From Actinoalloteichus hoggarensis (lineage in GTDB: Bacteria; Actinomycetota; Actinomycetes; Mycobacteriales; Pseudonocardiaceae), in the NCBI RefSeq assembly GCF_002234535.1, contig NZ_CP022521.1:3720001-3784000 (forward strand): a DNA stretch of 64,000 bases, read 5' to 3'. Both the position numbers and the translations under genes were made by a program. Below the pieces are notes generated by a model, which did not search any database, had not been told where the DNA came from, and saw nothing but the letters and a program-made list of their open reading frames with translations. Within the stretch, counting starts at the first letter, position 1; each line of letters begins with the position of its first letter. Positions 24,828-34,176 of this stretch are shown piece after piece.

Positions 24828-27596
24828 TCACCCCGGCACCGGGACGAACCTCGCGCTGCCCGATCCGACCTCGAACACCACCCGATCGTCGGTGGTCTCG
24901 ACGTGCCGGGCCCGCGTTCGGCCCGCGGCGCGGTAGGTCATGCCGTCGATCCTCGGCAGCTCCACCCTCGCGGTCACGTTGACCGGGATCTCGACGTCGG
25001 CGTGGAGGCCGCGCGCGGTGCGCCGCCAGTCCAGGGACACCGGGCCGCGCTGGGTGTGCACCGTGCCCGCCGCGTCGGCCGGTCCCGAGGCGGGCGGCAC
25101 GATCAGGACGGTCGCGGCGCCGGGCTCCCCGAGACGGATGCCGAGCATGGTCTCGACGACGTCGACGGCCGCCTGGGCTCCCCACCCATGGGACTGGCTG
25201 TGGTTGGTGCCCTCGTCCAGCGTCCAGGCCTCCCAGGTGAAGGTGCCGCCCTGGTCCAGGATGTTCGCCCAGCCGAGGTCATCGCGGTCGGTGAGCAGGT
25301 CGAGCACCGCGTCCGGCCGGTCGGCGTCGGAAAGGGCCTGCAACAGCCAGTGCGCCGTCATCGGTCCCTGCCGCATCCCCATCGAGGTGAGGTGGTCGGC
25401 GAGCACCGAGTGGTCCTCCTGCGGGGCGATGCCGAAGGCGATCGCGTAGGAGGTGGCGTGCTGGCCCCGGTGCTCGCTCCGCGTCCCGTCGGCGTGCAGG
25501 CCGTCCACGTAGAGCCCGTCGGCATCCCGCAGCCGCTCGTTCATCGCGTCCACCAGCGCCGACTCCGACCGGCGGTAGCCCTCGGCCTCCGCGGCGGGCC
25601 GTCGCAGCACCTCGGCCATGTCGGCCGTGCGCCGCAGGACCTCGACGGCCTGGGCGTTGATGGTGGTGCGGGCGGCGGTGTCCATGTCGTAGCCGAACCG
25701 GCCGGGCGCAGGCCAGTCGACGATGCCGTGCTCGTAGGCGCCGCTGCCGCCGGACAGCTCCGTCACGAGGCCTGCCGTCGGACCGGAGTCGGGGATGTGG
25801 CGCAGCACGTACTCGGCGGTCTCGCGGATCGCCGGGTAGGCCTCGGCGAGCAGCGCGCGATCGCCGGTGACCTCGTAGTACCGCCACACCCAGTCCACGA
25901 ACATCTCGGTGTAGTCGGGGATGTCGCGCTTGCCGTCGCCGTTGGGATAGACGGCGTTGTAGCGGCCCGCGTCGGCGCCGTCGGTCCAGTGTCGTGCCTG
26001 GGAGGCGAGGAACTCGCGGATCGCCTGCCGGGTGGCGGTGCGCTCGCCGAAGCCCTGCATCGTCGCATAGGAGATGTTCACGGCGTCGCCGAGGAACTGG
26101 CCCTTCTCACGGGTGGGGGTGTCGACGAACTGCTCCTGCACGGAGTACAGCGCCGACCGCTGCATCAGGTCCCAGACCGCGGTGAGCGTCTCGTCGGAGC
26201 TGTGGAAGCTCGCCTCCCGCCCCTCGGGCACGGCGGTGTGCAGCAGCACGGCGGAGACGTCCTCGACGTCGAAGGACTCGCCCGCGTCGGGGATCTCCAG
26301 ATACCGGAAACCGAGGTGGGTGAAGGCTTGGTACTCCTGGGGGCCGTCGACCTGGGTGTAGGGGAAGGTCATCACGGTGTCCTGAGTGGACAGCCGGTCG
26401 GCGGCCACTCTGCCGTCCTCGGTGAGTTCGTAGCCTGCCCGGATCGGCACGGTGTGCCCGGCGCGGCCCTCGTCGAAGCGCACCACGGGGCGAGCCGGGA
26501 TGATCACGCCGAAGTCGGCGACCGGCGTCCCGTCGTCGGCGGTCAGCAGCTCCACGGCCGGGAACTCCGTCTCGGCCAGCCGGGTCTCCTGCCCGATGAG
26601 GCGGGTGAAGGGCTCGGCGGGGTGCGCGCCGAGGCTGGTCGCGGCGTGCCAGCCCGCGTCGTCGAAGCCGGGTTCCGCCCAGCCGGCGATGATCCCCCGG
26701 GCGTCCTGGGCGTCGACCCGGTCACCCTCGCCGTTGCGCGGCGGGGCGTCGGCGACGAAGCGGGTGTCACGGGCGACCCGCCAGGTGTCGTCGGTGACGA
26801 TCACCTGTGTGCTGCCGTCCTCGTGTTCGATGACGAGCCGGTGCAGCAGGCCGGGTTCGGAGGCCGGCCTGCCCTGGCCGCCGCCGTACCAGTGGTATCG
26901 CACGCCGACGGCCAGCGGCGCGCCGGGTTCGATCAGGTCGGTGACGTCGGCGGCCTGGTAGTAGCCCTCGTCCGAGTGGGCGAAGGACGTGCCCCGGTCG
27001 GCGCGGGCACCGTTGAGGAACAGCTCGTAGGTGTGGTCGGCGGCCGTATAGGCGCGGGCGCGCACCACGGGGCTGTCGGCGACGAGCACCTCCGTCCGGG
27101 CGAGGGTGTAGTCGTCGTCCTCGGCGACGTCCCGACGTATCCATTCGGCGCCGTCCCAGTCCCCCTCGCCGAGGCCGGTCTCGAAGCGCGCGGGCTCCGC
27201 CCACGGCGAGACGGCGCCTGCTCGGTCCCAGGTGCGCACGGTCCAGCGGTACTCGCGGCCGGCGACGAGCTCGGGGCCGTCGTAGGGCACCGAGGACTGT
27301 TCGGCGGAGCGCCGCCTGCGGCTGTCCCACACCTCGGCGCCGTCGGCCGCGCGGTGCACCCTGATCTGGTAGGCGGTCTGCGTCTCGTTCGGGTCGCGGT
27401 CCCGCGGCAGCCAGCCGAACGCGGGTGTCCCCGCCACGTTGAGCGGTGCCGCGAGGTCGTCGACGGTCAGGGCCGAGGGGGCCCGCGGGGCGCTGTTGCG
27501 GGCGTCTCCCGCCGCCGACCCGGCGGGCAGTCCGATGCCGACGGCCAGGCCGACAGCGGACAGTAACGCGGTGATCACGGCGGCTCGCCTGCGCAT
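24828..27596 (-). CDS. Secreted GH78 alpha-L-rhamnosidase
   Basis: A protein of about 922 residues. A signal peptide (MRRRAAVITALLSAVGLAVG, ending near LPAGSAAG) precedes an Ig/fibronectin-like domain, the Bac_rhamnosid_N and beta domains, the (alpha/alpha)6 catalytic barrel and a C-terminal beta domain. Barrel landmarks are QEQFVDTPTREKGQFLGDA, DYTEMFVDWVWRYYEVTGD, EHGIVDWPAPGRFGYD and TFTWEAWTLDEGTNHSQSHGW, which hold the acidic catalytic residues of GH78. It should release terminal alpha-L-rhamnose from plant glycosides or polysaccharides outside the cell. The ATG at 27596 is preferred (GGGAG upstream); the frame runs back to 27623. It is a single gene with no sugar transporter beside it. 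Confidence 0.93.
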   Translation of the reverse strand: MRRRAAVITALLSAVGLAVGIGLPAGSAAGDARNSAPRAPSALTVDDLAAPLNVAGTPAFGWLPRDRDPNETQTAYQIRVHRAADGAEVWDSRRRRSAEQSSVPYDGPELVAGREYRWTVRTWDRAGAVSPWAEPARFETGLGEGDWDGAEWIRRDVAEDDDYTLARTEVLVADSPVVRARAYTAADHTYELFLNGARADRGTSFAHSDEGYYQAADVTDLIEPGAPLAVGVRYHWYGGGQGRPASEPGLLHRLVIEHEDGSTQVIVTDDTWRVARDTRFVADAPPRNGEGDRVDAQDARGIIAGWAEPGFDDAGWHAATSLGAHPAEPFTRLIGQETRLAETEFPAVELLTADDGTPVADFGVIIPARPVVRFDEGRAGHTVPIRAGYELTEDGRVAADRLSTQDTVMTFPYTQVDGPQEYQAFTHLGFRYLEIPDAGESFDVEDVSAVLLHTAVPEGREASFHSSDETLTAVWDLMQRSALYSVQEQFVDTPTREKGQFLGDAVNISYATMQGFGERTATRQAIREFLASQARHWTDGADAGRYNAVYPNGDGKRDIPDYTEMFVDWVWRYYEVTGDRALLAEAYPAIRETAEYVLRHIPDSGPTAGLVTELSGGSGAYEHGIVDWPAPGRFGYDMDTAARTTINAQAVEVLRRTADMAEVLRRPAAEAEGYRRSESALVDAMNERLRDADGLYVDGLHADGTRSEHRGQHATSYAIAFGIAPQEDHSVLADHLTSMGMRQGPMTAHWLLQALSDADRPDAVLDLLTDRDDLGWANILDQGGTFTWEAWTLDEGTNHSQSHGWGAQAAVDVVETMLGIRLGEPGAATVLIVPPASGPADAAGTVHTQRGPVSLDWRRTARGLHADVEIPVNVTARVELPRIDGMTYRAAGRTRARHVETTDDRVVFEVGSGSARFVPVPG

Positions 27597-28195
27597 CGTC
27601 ACTCCCGGAGGTTGTTCGGACACTCGCCGTCGACCTTAGGCAGGCCTGCAGCGCGGGAGCGAGGAAACGAGCCGGTTCCGGCCAATCACGGGCCGGGTCC
27701 GTCCTCGGCGGTCGGCGGCCCGACAGGCCTGGTCGGATGCCGTCCGCCCTGTCGGGCAGGTCGGTAGGTCCCGGCTCGTCGATGGCTTCCGGCCCTGGTC
27801 GCGGGCCGGGGGGAGCGAGCATCGTGGAGAGCATCCGATTCGGAGACGATTCGGGGTCCGAGTCGGATGCGGGCAGGGTGCGGCCTGGTCCAGCGAGCGC
27901 CAGGCAGCAGTCGGGTGAGCGCACCCCGAGCCCGGCCGGGCGATCGTCCCGACCGGGCCGCCCGCGAACCGTCGGTGAGCATCGGCGACCGGACGACGAC
28001 TCTCGCGGTGCGGCGGGGAGTCGCGAAGGCGGCCGATGCGGACACCACGAACGACGGCAGCACGCCGCCCCGGCAGCGTTCCGGGGCGGCGTGACTCACG
28101 ACCGGACGATCTCGGCGAGAGACGAGCCGGCCGGGTGAGGCCGGGTGGCGCATCGACGACCCGGCGAAGCACAGCGGCGACGGGAGGCAGGTGTC
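27597..28195. other. Gene-free divergent region
   Basis: These 599 bases lie between the rhamnosidase gene and the SHOCT gene. Open frames here are antisense-type and Arg-rich. No dyad, repeat or RNA gene was recognised. Confidence 0.45.
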
Positions 28196-28471
28196 ATGCC
28201 GTACTGGGATCACGCGCAGGCGGGCGGAGGCTGGCTCATGCTCCTCGGCATGCTCGTCTTCTGGGCCGGACTGATCACCGTGGTGGTGCTGGTACTCCGC
28301 CGATTCGCCCACTCCTCGGAACGACACGGCGGCCGGGTCGGCGGCGACACCGGCGGCGCCTACCACATCCTCGACGACAGGTTCGCTCGAGGCGAGATCG
28401 ACCGCGACGAGTACGAGAGCCGCCGGGCGGTGCTGCGCGAGACACACCGCGGGCCCGAATCGAGACGTTGA
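28196..28471 (+). CDS. SHOCT domain membrane protein
   Basis: A 91-residue protein with one N-terminal membrane helix (WLMLLGMLVFWAGLITVVVL) and a C-terminal SHOCT motif (ILDDRFARGEIDRDEYESRR). Such short proteins are common in actinobacteria, and the SHOCT part is thought to mediate oligomerisation. GGGAGGCAG precedes the ATG at 28196. A perfect 14-bp palindrome GGCGGCGCGCCGCC lies 13 nt after the stop. Confidence 0.85.
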   Translation: MPYWDHAQAGGGWLMLLGMLVFWAGLITVVVLVLRRFAHSSERHGGRVGGDTGGAYHILDDRFARGEIDRDEYESRRAVLRETHRGPESRR

Positions 28472-28864
28472 GTCCGGGTGTCGGGCGGCGCGCCGCCGCG
28501 ATCCGACCCTTTCCCCGGTAGGCACCGCTGGATTCCGGATGTCACCGGCCGGGGAACAGGCGGGCTCCCGCCGAGTTCTCCGCCGCGCGACGAGGGCCGG
28601 GGGTGAGAGCGTCCGGCCTTCCGCCCTCCGCACAGGTGTCGCGTGGTCGTCGACGACCGGGGAGGTCTCAGCGGACCCGGCAGGGCACTCCGGCCACCGG
28701 CGCCTCCAGACCCAGAGGCCCCTTCACCACCGACGACGGCCTCGATGGGATGACCGCCGCCCCTCGCTCCACACGAGATCGAAGCGTCGCGGCACCTGCC
28801 GGGGCGGCTTGTGCTCCTCCGTCGGCCGGCGGGATGACCGGCCGCGGGCCCGCCCCGCTCGGGC
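28472..28864. other. Gene-free convergent region
   Basis: Apart from the GGCGGCGCGCCGCC palindrome at 28484-28497, I see nothing in this interval between two convergent genes. Confidence 0.45.
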
Positions 28865-29659
28865 TCAGGACCGCCAGGTGACGCGGGCGCCCGCGACCCA
28901 GCCGCCCGCACAGGACTCGCGGAGCTCGGCGGCGCGCATCGCGTCGGTGTAGGCCCGGTCCGGGTCGGCGGCGTGTTCCTCCGGCGGCACCACGCCGAGC
29001 CGGAAGCCGTAGAGGACCACCGCGTGTCCCGTGGACTCGGCCGCCGCGAGCCAGTCCGCGTCCGCCGTGATCTCGGCGCGGGCCCACAGCCCGTCCTCGT
29101 CGTCACGGAGTTCGAGTCCGCCCGACGCCCGCCGCAGCGTCCAGCCCGGCGCGTCCTGCACCGCCGAGTCGGGCGCGGCCACCCTGGCGCCGAAACCCGC
29201 CTGCACGATCATCTCGATCTGCAGTTCGGTGGCGGCGCCGCCGCTGTCGGTGACCATCAGTGTGCGCCGAGGCTCGCAGAGCAGGACGGGCGCCGGACGT
29301 GCGGCGTGTCCGGGGCTCGGCGCGGCGGGCGGCTCCGATCCGGCGGAGTCGAGGCCTGCGGAATCGAGGCTCGACAGGGCCGAGCCTCGGTCAGCCGTCC
29401 GCGCGACCTCGGTGCCGTCGGTGTCGGTGTCGGCTGATCGTGCCGGGTCGCCCGGCGCCGTGAGCGCGGGATGCCCGGCGGGCAGTGCCCGGCCGAGGAC
29501 CTCGGTGTCGGCGGCGATGCGCTGCGCCTCGCTCGGCACCGGCCCCGCGGCCCGGCCCGTGATCGGGTTGACCCGGGTACCGGGCGGGCCGTCGGGCGGC
29601 CGGTTCTCCGCCGCTCGGGCCGCCTCCCGGCGCTGGCGCTTCGCTCGACGTCCGCTCAT
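28865..29659 (-). CDS. Hypothetical protein with disordered N-terminal half
   Basis: A 264-residue protein. Residues 1-120 are basic and then low-complexity (MSGRRAKRQRREAARAAENR, TADRGSALSSLDSAGLDSAG). Residues 125-264 look folded: VLLCEPRRTLMVTDSGG, QIEMIVQAGFGARVAAPD, GLWARAEITADADWLAAAES and HAVVLYGFRLGVVPPEEHAA. I do not recognise the family. GGTGGG precedes the ATG. No neighbours suggest an operon. Confidence 0.7.
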   Translation of the reverse strand: MSGRRAKRQRREAARAAENRPPDGPPGTRVNPITGRAAGPVPSEAQRIAADTEVLGRALPAGHPALTAPGDPARSADTDTDGTEVARTADRGSALSSLDSAGLDSAGSEPPAAPSPGHAARPAPVLLCEPRRTLMVTDSGGAATELQIEMIVQAGFGARVAAPDSAVQDAPGWTLRRASGGLELRDDEDGLWARAEITADADWLAAAESTGHAVVLYGFRLGVVPPEEHAADPDRAYTDAMRAAELRESCAGGWVAGARVTWRS

Positions 29660-30228
29660 CCCACCGAGCCTGCCCCGTGCGGCGTCACCCGCCCACCGTT
29701 CTCACCGCATCGGGGGAGAGCTCGCGACGCCAACGGTGACGAAGGCACGCCGTCGTCCCCGCGCACGGCAGCGGACGCACACGGGAGCCGTCTCCCCTGC
29801 GTCCGTCGGACCCGCCCGGCGCGGAGTCGAGCGGCCTCACGAGCGCGCGGCTCCGCCCGCGCGTCGCGCCCACCCGCGTCGAGGCGGCGAACCGGCTCCG
29901 ACCTCGCTGAGAGAGTCGAGCGGCGAAAGGCGAGGTGTGACCGTGTTCATGGGCGCCGGGCACCCGATCGCCCGACGAGATAACTTAGGCTAGCCGAACC
30001 TTAGGTCAACCAAGGCTCAGTGACACCCGGGTGTGTCGCGCCACCGTGGCCGCCTACCGGGGCCGCCGCGACCGATCGCGGCGGATGGCCGGAGGCGGAT
30101 CGCCTCCGCTCTCGCGGCGGAGACGACCACGAGGCGGCGCGGCAGGCATCGTGGTTCACGAGCACGAGCACGACGAGGCACGCCGACAGGAGACGGTCCG
30201 CCGCGACCGTCGGTGCGAGGAGCAGCCG
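29660..30228. other. Divergent intergenic region with iron-responsive promoter
   Basis: These 569 bases contain the iron box at 29985-30003 that serves the siderophore-interacting gene. The rest shows no recognisable genes. Confidence 0.5.
29985..30003 (+). promoter_or_regulatory. Iron box (DmdR/IdeR-type operator)
   Basis: TTAGGCTAGCCGAACCTTA matches the 19-bp actinobacterial iron-box consensus TTAGGTTAGSCTAACCTAA at 16 positions. It lies about 225 nt before the siderophore-interacting protein gene, which should therefore be repressed when iron is plentiful. The flanking AAC-CTTAGG-TCAACC adds partial half-sites. Confidence 0.82.
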
Positions 30229-31092
30229 ATGTCCGTCAACACCGAGATCCGCGCCGAGCGCTCCACCGTGGTGCGGCCCTTCTCCCTCTTCTACATCACC
30301 GCGACCGCCGTGCACGCCCTCACCCCGAACATGGTGCGGGTGACCTTCGGCGGCCCGGACCTGACCGGCTTCACCAGCGGCGGCCTCGATCAACGGGTGA
30401 AGCTGTTCTTCCCGCTGCCGGGACAGGAGGTGCCCGCGCTGCCCCCGCCCGACGACTGGTATCAGGCCTACCAGGACATGACTGACGACGTGCGACCCGT
30501 CATGCGGACCTACACCATCCGCACCCACCGCCCGGACGTGTCCGAGATCGACATCGACTTCGCGGTGCACGGCGACGTCGGTCCCGCGTCGCGGTGGGCG
30601 CTGCGGGCCCGGCCCGGCGACGTCCTCGGACTGCTCGGCCCGGACGTCCGTCACCCGCCGACGGGCAGCGGCGTGGAATACGACCCGGGTCCGTCGGACT
30701 GGCAGCTGCTCGTGGGCGACGACACCGCGCTGCCCGCCATCGGCGCGATCATCGAGACGCTGCCGCCCGACACGCGGGTCCGGGCGTTCGTCGAGATCGC
30801 CACCGCCGATGACGTGCAGGAGTTCGACACCAGGGCCGAGGTGGAGATCACCTGGATCGCCCGGGCCGGGCACGGACGGGACGGCGGGGCGGCGTCCCCG
30901 CTCGTCGAGGCCGTTCGGCGAGCCGAACTGCCCGCGGGCACGCCCTACGCCTGGACGGCGGGCGAGTCCGGCATGATCCGTGAGCTGCGCAGGCACCTGC
31001 TGAGCGATCTCGGCTGGGAGCGGCGCCGCGGCTACTTCGGCGGCTACTGGCGGGCGGACACGACCGATCCGACCGGCGCCGATGACGACTGA
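30229..31092 (+). CDS. Siderophore-interacting protein (FAD-dependent ferric reductase)
   Basis: A 287-residue ViuB/SIP-type flavoprotein. The N-terminal FAD-binding barrel holds RPVMRTYTIR, the family flavin motif, and the C-terminal half is the NAD(P)H-binding domain (QLLVGDDTALPAIGAIIETL) ending in GYFGGYWRAD. It should release iron from imported ferric siderophores in the cytosol. GAGGAGCAGCCG precedes the ATG at 30229. A well-matched iron box upstream shows iron control. No siderophore transporter is adjacent; it is convergent with the PTM operon. Confidence 0.93.
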   Translation: MSVNTEIRAERSTVVRPFSLFYITATAVHALTPNMVRVTFGGPDLTGFTSGGLDQRVKLFFPLPGQEVPALPPPDDWYQAYQDMTDDVRPVMRTYTIRTHRPDVSEIDIDFAVHGDVGPASRWALRARPGDVLGLLGPDVRHPPTGSGVEYDPGPSDWQLLVGDDTALPAIGAIIETLPPDTRVRAFVEIATADDVQEFDTRAEVEITWIARAGHGRDGGAASPLVEAVRRAELPAGTPYAWTAGESGMIRELRRHLLSDLGWERRRGYFGGYWRADTTDPTGADDD

Positions 31093-31336
31093 CGCCGGCC
31101 GAAGAGGACCCCGGCCGCCCCACCGGGACGACGAGCACCGGGGCCGAGTACGGCGAAGGGACGCCGAGGCCTGACCCGAGGAGGCGGGGCGCGACGGCGG
31201 ACGACGACGGAGCAGGCCGTGTTCCCCGAGCCGGACACGCTCGCGACACGCAGGCCACGCCTCGCCGTCCCATGCCGCCGGGGTGGAGCGGGCCGCCGGT
31301 GTGGAGCGCGAGCGGCGCGCCCGCGCCCCACGGCGA

Positions 31337-32392
31337 TCAGAGCTTCACCAGCACCTTGCCCCGGTTGGCGTCCCGATTCACGTACAGGCTGCGATAGGCG
31401 TCGGGGATGTCGTCGAAGCCCTCCCGGACGGTCTGGTCGTAGTGGATCTCGCCCCGACGGACCATGCCGCCCAGCTCCTCATGCAGGGCCGCCCAGTTCT
31501 GCTCGGTGAACCACTCCAACGAGAAGATCCCGCGGATCGTGGTGCGGGGGAACATGATGTACGGCAGCAGCCGAGGACCGACGTGGTCGGCGCCGACCTG
31601 CGTGGCCCACTGCCAGCACACCGCCACCTGACTGTCGACGTTGAGCATCGAGAACGCCACGTCGGTGAGCGTGCCGCCCAGGCTGTCGAAGTACTTGTCG
31701 ATGCCGTCGGGTGCCGCGGCCGACAACGCCGCCCGCACCGTCTCGGCCTCGTCGCCCTGGCGGTAGTCCACCACCGTGTCGAAGCCGAGACCGATCAGAT
31801 ACTCCGCCTTGCTCGGCGAGCCGGTGGTGCCGATCACTCGCGCGCCCGCCCGCATCGCGAGCTGGCCGACCAGTGAGCCGAGCGCGCCGGAGGCCCCGCT
31901 GACCAGGACGGTGTCGCCGGATCGGATCGTCATGAACTTGGTCAGCGTCCCCCAGGCGGTCATGCCCGGCCCGCCCAGGACGCTCAGCGCCGTGGAGATC
32001 GGCAGCCGCTCGTCGTAGTCGGCCGGGTCGAGGCGGCGGTACGCGGGGAACACCATCGGGAAGGTCCCGGTCTGCCACAGTGCGGGGCTGCCGTTGCTCA
32101 CGACGTGACTGCGCCAGCCGCCGAAGCCCTGCACCAGGTCACCCGGTCGATGCGGCGCGGCGGGCCCCGCCTCGATCACCTCCATGATCGAGTCCGCGCC
32201 CATGTGATCGCCGATCGGCGTGTCCAACGCGATGCCCTGCAGGTAGGGGTCGACGGACACGTACAGCGTCCGCAGCAGCATCTCATCGTCCTTCAAGACG
32301 ACGTCCACGTCCTCGGTCACCTTCTCGTAGACCCGTCGTACGTCGGGGACGCCCTGGAGATGTTCGGCGACGATCCACTTGTCGATCTTCAC
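31337..32392 (-). CDS. MDR/zinc-free alcohol dehydrogenase-like reductase of the PTM operon
   Basis: A 351-residue NADP-dependent medium-chain reductase of the leukotriene B4 dehydrogenase/CurA type. It starts VKIDKWIVAEHLQGVPDVRR and has the NADPH motif VSGASGALGSLVGQLA near residue 155; zinc ligands are absent. It occupies the FtdE/IkaC/OX4 position of PTM operons, where the homologue in ikarugamycin synthesis reductively closes the inner ring of the carbacycle. The GTG at 32392 (AAGGAGCGAA upstream) overlaps the stop of the FAD oxidoreductase by 4 nt. It is the last gene of the operon. Confidence 0.88.
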   Translation of the reverse strand: MKIDKWIVAEHLQGVPDVRRVYEKVTEDVDVVLKDDEMLLRTLYVSVDPYLQGIALDTPIGDHMGADSIMEVIEAGPAAPHRPGDLVQGFGGWRSHVVSNGSPALWQTGTFPMVFPAYRRLDPADYDERLPISTALSVLGGPGMTAWGTLTKFMTIRSGDTVLVSGASGALGSLVGQLAMRAGARVIGTTGSPSKAEYLIGLGFDTVVDYRQGDEAETVRAALSAAAPDGIDKYFDSLGGTLTDVAFSMLNVDSQVAVCWQWATQVGADHVGPRLLPYIMFPRTTIRGIFSLEWFTEQNWAALHEELGGMVRRGEIHYDQTVREGFDDIPDAYRSLYVNRDANRGKVLVKL

Positions 32393-34143
32393 TTCGCTCC
32401 TTGTCCTGCAGACCGTGATCCTGCGGTGACGGGGACGGGCTCGGGCTCGGCGGCGGGCTGCCGCCGAGGCGGCCCCACCGGGATGACGACATGCGTGGGC
32501 GGCGGCTTCGTCTCGTCGATCGAGGCGGTGAACTCGCGGCGGTCGTCCCGGCAGATGAACTGCATGACGTGCCTGCCCGCCGCCGCCGCGCGAATGAGTC
32601 CGCCGGTGGTGGCCCAGACGCCGGAGAAGTAGAAGTTCTTCAACCCCGGCAGGCCGGGCCCGTACTTGCGGACCAGGACCTCCAGCGTCTCGCCGCTCTC
32701 CACGAACGGCTGCCAGCCCAGCACGGTGCCGTCGTAGTTGCCGGTGTAGCGCACCTGCGTGAGCGGGCTGGACATGTCCCGCACCGCGACGGCGTCGGTG
32801 AGGCCGGGGTACCGCTTCTCCAGGAATCGGAGGATGGCGTTGCGCACCTGCCGCTTGGCCTGGTGATAGTCGCGCCCGTGCCGGACCGGCAGGGTGTGCA
32901 GCTCCTCGCCCTTGCGAATCCGACTCGCCTGCTCCGGTCCGTCGTTGAGTTCGCGCCACGGAGCGATGTCGCAGAAGTACGTGGCGTAGACGACGCTCGT
33001 CGACTCCGGCGACAGCTCCGGGTAGTGCATGCTGCGGAACTGCACGTTCATGCTGGCGTGGCGGATGCCGATCATGTCGGCCGCCTCGTCCTCGGTGAGC
33101 AGATACGTGGTGCACGGCTCGCCCTCGGGGAACGGACGACGCAACCCGAGGAAGAGGATGAAGTAGCCGGGGAAGACCATCCCCGGCTCCTCGATGGTCT
33201 GGGTGTAGAGCTTGCGGTACTCGTCGTTGAGGTAGCGGCCGCCCAGGAACTTCATCGTCGTGGTGTGGCCGTCGGCGGCCGAGACCACGATGTCGGCGCG
33301 GAACTCCTGTCCGTCGCTGAGCCGGACACCGACCGCCTGATCGTCCTCGACGATCACCTCCTCGACCTTGGCGTTGTAGGTGACCTCGCCACCGAGCCGC
33401 TGGTAGCGCTCCTCGATCGACCGGGCCAGCCCCATCGACCCGCCCTCCGGCACGCCCGCCGACAGGTTCGCGTGCGAGGCGAGCTGGAAGTAGTTCGGGA
33501 GCACCGGGAAGGCCGGATGCCGCTCGTACAGGATGAAGTTGAAGGCCTCCCGCAGCAGCGGATGCCGGAACTTCGCCGAGTAGTCCGACATCAGGACGGT
33601 GATCGACTTGCGGACCACGTTGACGTACGGGAGGTAGCGGGACAGCATCCGCCAACGCTCGGTGGTCTTCATCAGGCCGACGGGCTTGAGGAACGGATAC
33701 ACCGCGAGCGCCTTCTTGAACTTGCGCAGGCCGTCGCAGAAGTCGCGGATGTGCCGGGCGTCCTCGGGCGAGATGTCGGTCAGATGCGCCTGGAGCCGGT
33801 CGGGGTCGGAGTAGAAGTACACCGCCTGCCCGTCTCGGCCGCGCACGATGTTGAAGACGTCGAAGTGCCGCATCTCCTTGCCCTGCAGCGCCCCGAGTTC
33901 GAGCCAGATCTGGTGCATCTCGTTGCCGGGTCCGTTGCCCAGCAGCCAGCTGATGCAGCAGTCGAAGGTGAAGTTGCCCCGATCCCAGGACGTGCAGCAG
34001 CCGCCGGGGAACTCGTGCATCTCGAAGATCCGGCTCTCGTAGCCGTTCATCTGCGCATAGCAGCCGGTGGAGAGTCCGCCGAGGCCCGCGCCGATGATGA
34101 TCATCGTCTTCCTCGGCCGTGTCGGTGTGGTGGTGCGTGGCAT
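32389..34143 (-). CDS. Phytoene-desaturase-like FAD oxidoreductase 2 of the PTM operon
   Basis: A 584-residue flavoprotein with an N-terminal dinucleotide motif (MIIIGAGLGGLSTGCYAQMN), then HEFPGGCCTSWDRGNFTFDC, and the C-terminal FAD motif LKNFYFSGVWATTGGLIRAA. It belongs to the CrtI-related enzymes that reduce and cyclise the polyene chains in PTM assembly (FtdC/FtdD, OX1-OX3, IkaB). It is about 40% similar by eye to the enzyme encoded just upstream, so the pair arose by old duplication. GAGGAGCAGACAC precedes the ATG. The C-terminal 40 residues are Pro/Arg-rich and probably disordered. Confidence 0.9.
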   Translation of the reverse strand: MPRTTTPTRPRKTMIIIGAGLGGLSTGCYAQMNGYESRIFEMHEFPGGCCTSWDRGNFTFDCCISWLLGNGPGNEMHQIWLELGALQGKEMRHFDVFNIVRGRDGQAVYFYSDPDRLQAHLTDISPEDARHIRDFCDGLRKFKKALAVYPFLKPVGLMKTTERWRMLSRYLPYVNVVRKSITVLMSDYSAKFRHPLLREAFNFILYERHPAFPVLPNYFQLASHANLSAGVPEGGSMGLARSIEERYQRLGGEVTYNAKVEEVIVEDDQAVGVRLSDGQEFRADIVVSAADGHTTTMKFLGGRYLNDEYRKLYTQTIEEPGMVFPGYFILFLGLRRPFPEGEPCTTYLLTEDEAADMIGIRHASMNVQFRSMHYPELSPESTSVVYATYFCDIAPWRELNDGPEQASRIRKGEELHTLPVRHGRDYHQAKRQVRNAILRFLEKRYPGLTDAVAVRDMSSPLTQVRYTGNYDGTVLGWQPFVESGETLEVLVRKYGPGLPGLKNFYFSGVWATTGGLIRAAAAGRHVMQFICRDDRREFTASIDETKPPPTHVVIPVGPPRRQPAAEPEPVPVTAGSRSAGQGAK

Positions 34144-34176
34144 GTGTCTGCTCCTCGGAGTTGACGCCTCGTTCGG

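Noticed and set aside
28484-28497. GGCGGCGCGCCGCC as a terminator
   Set aside because: A self-complementary 14-mer without loop is a poor hairpin and is common by chance in DNA of this GC content.
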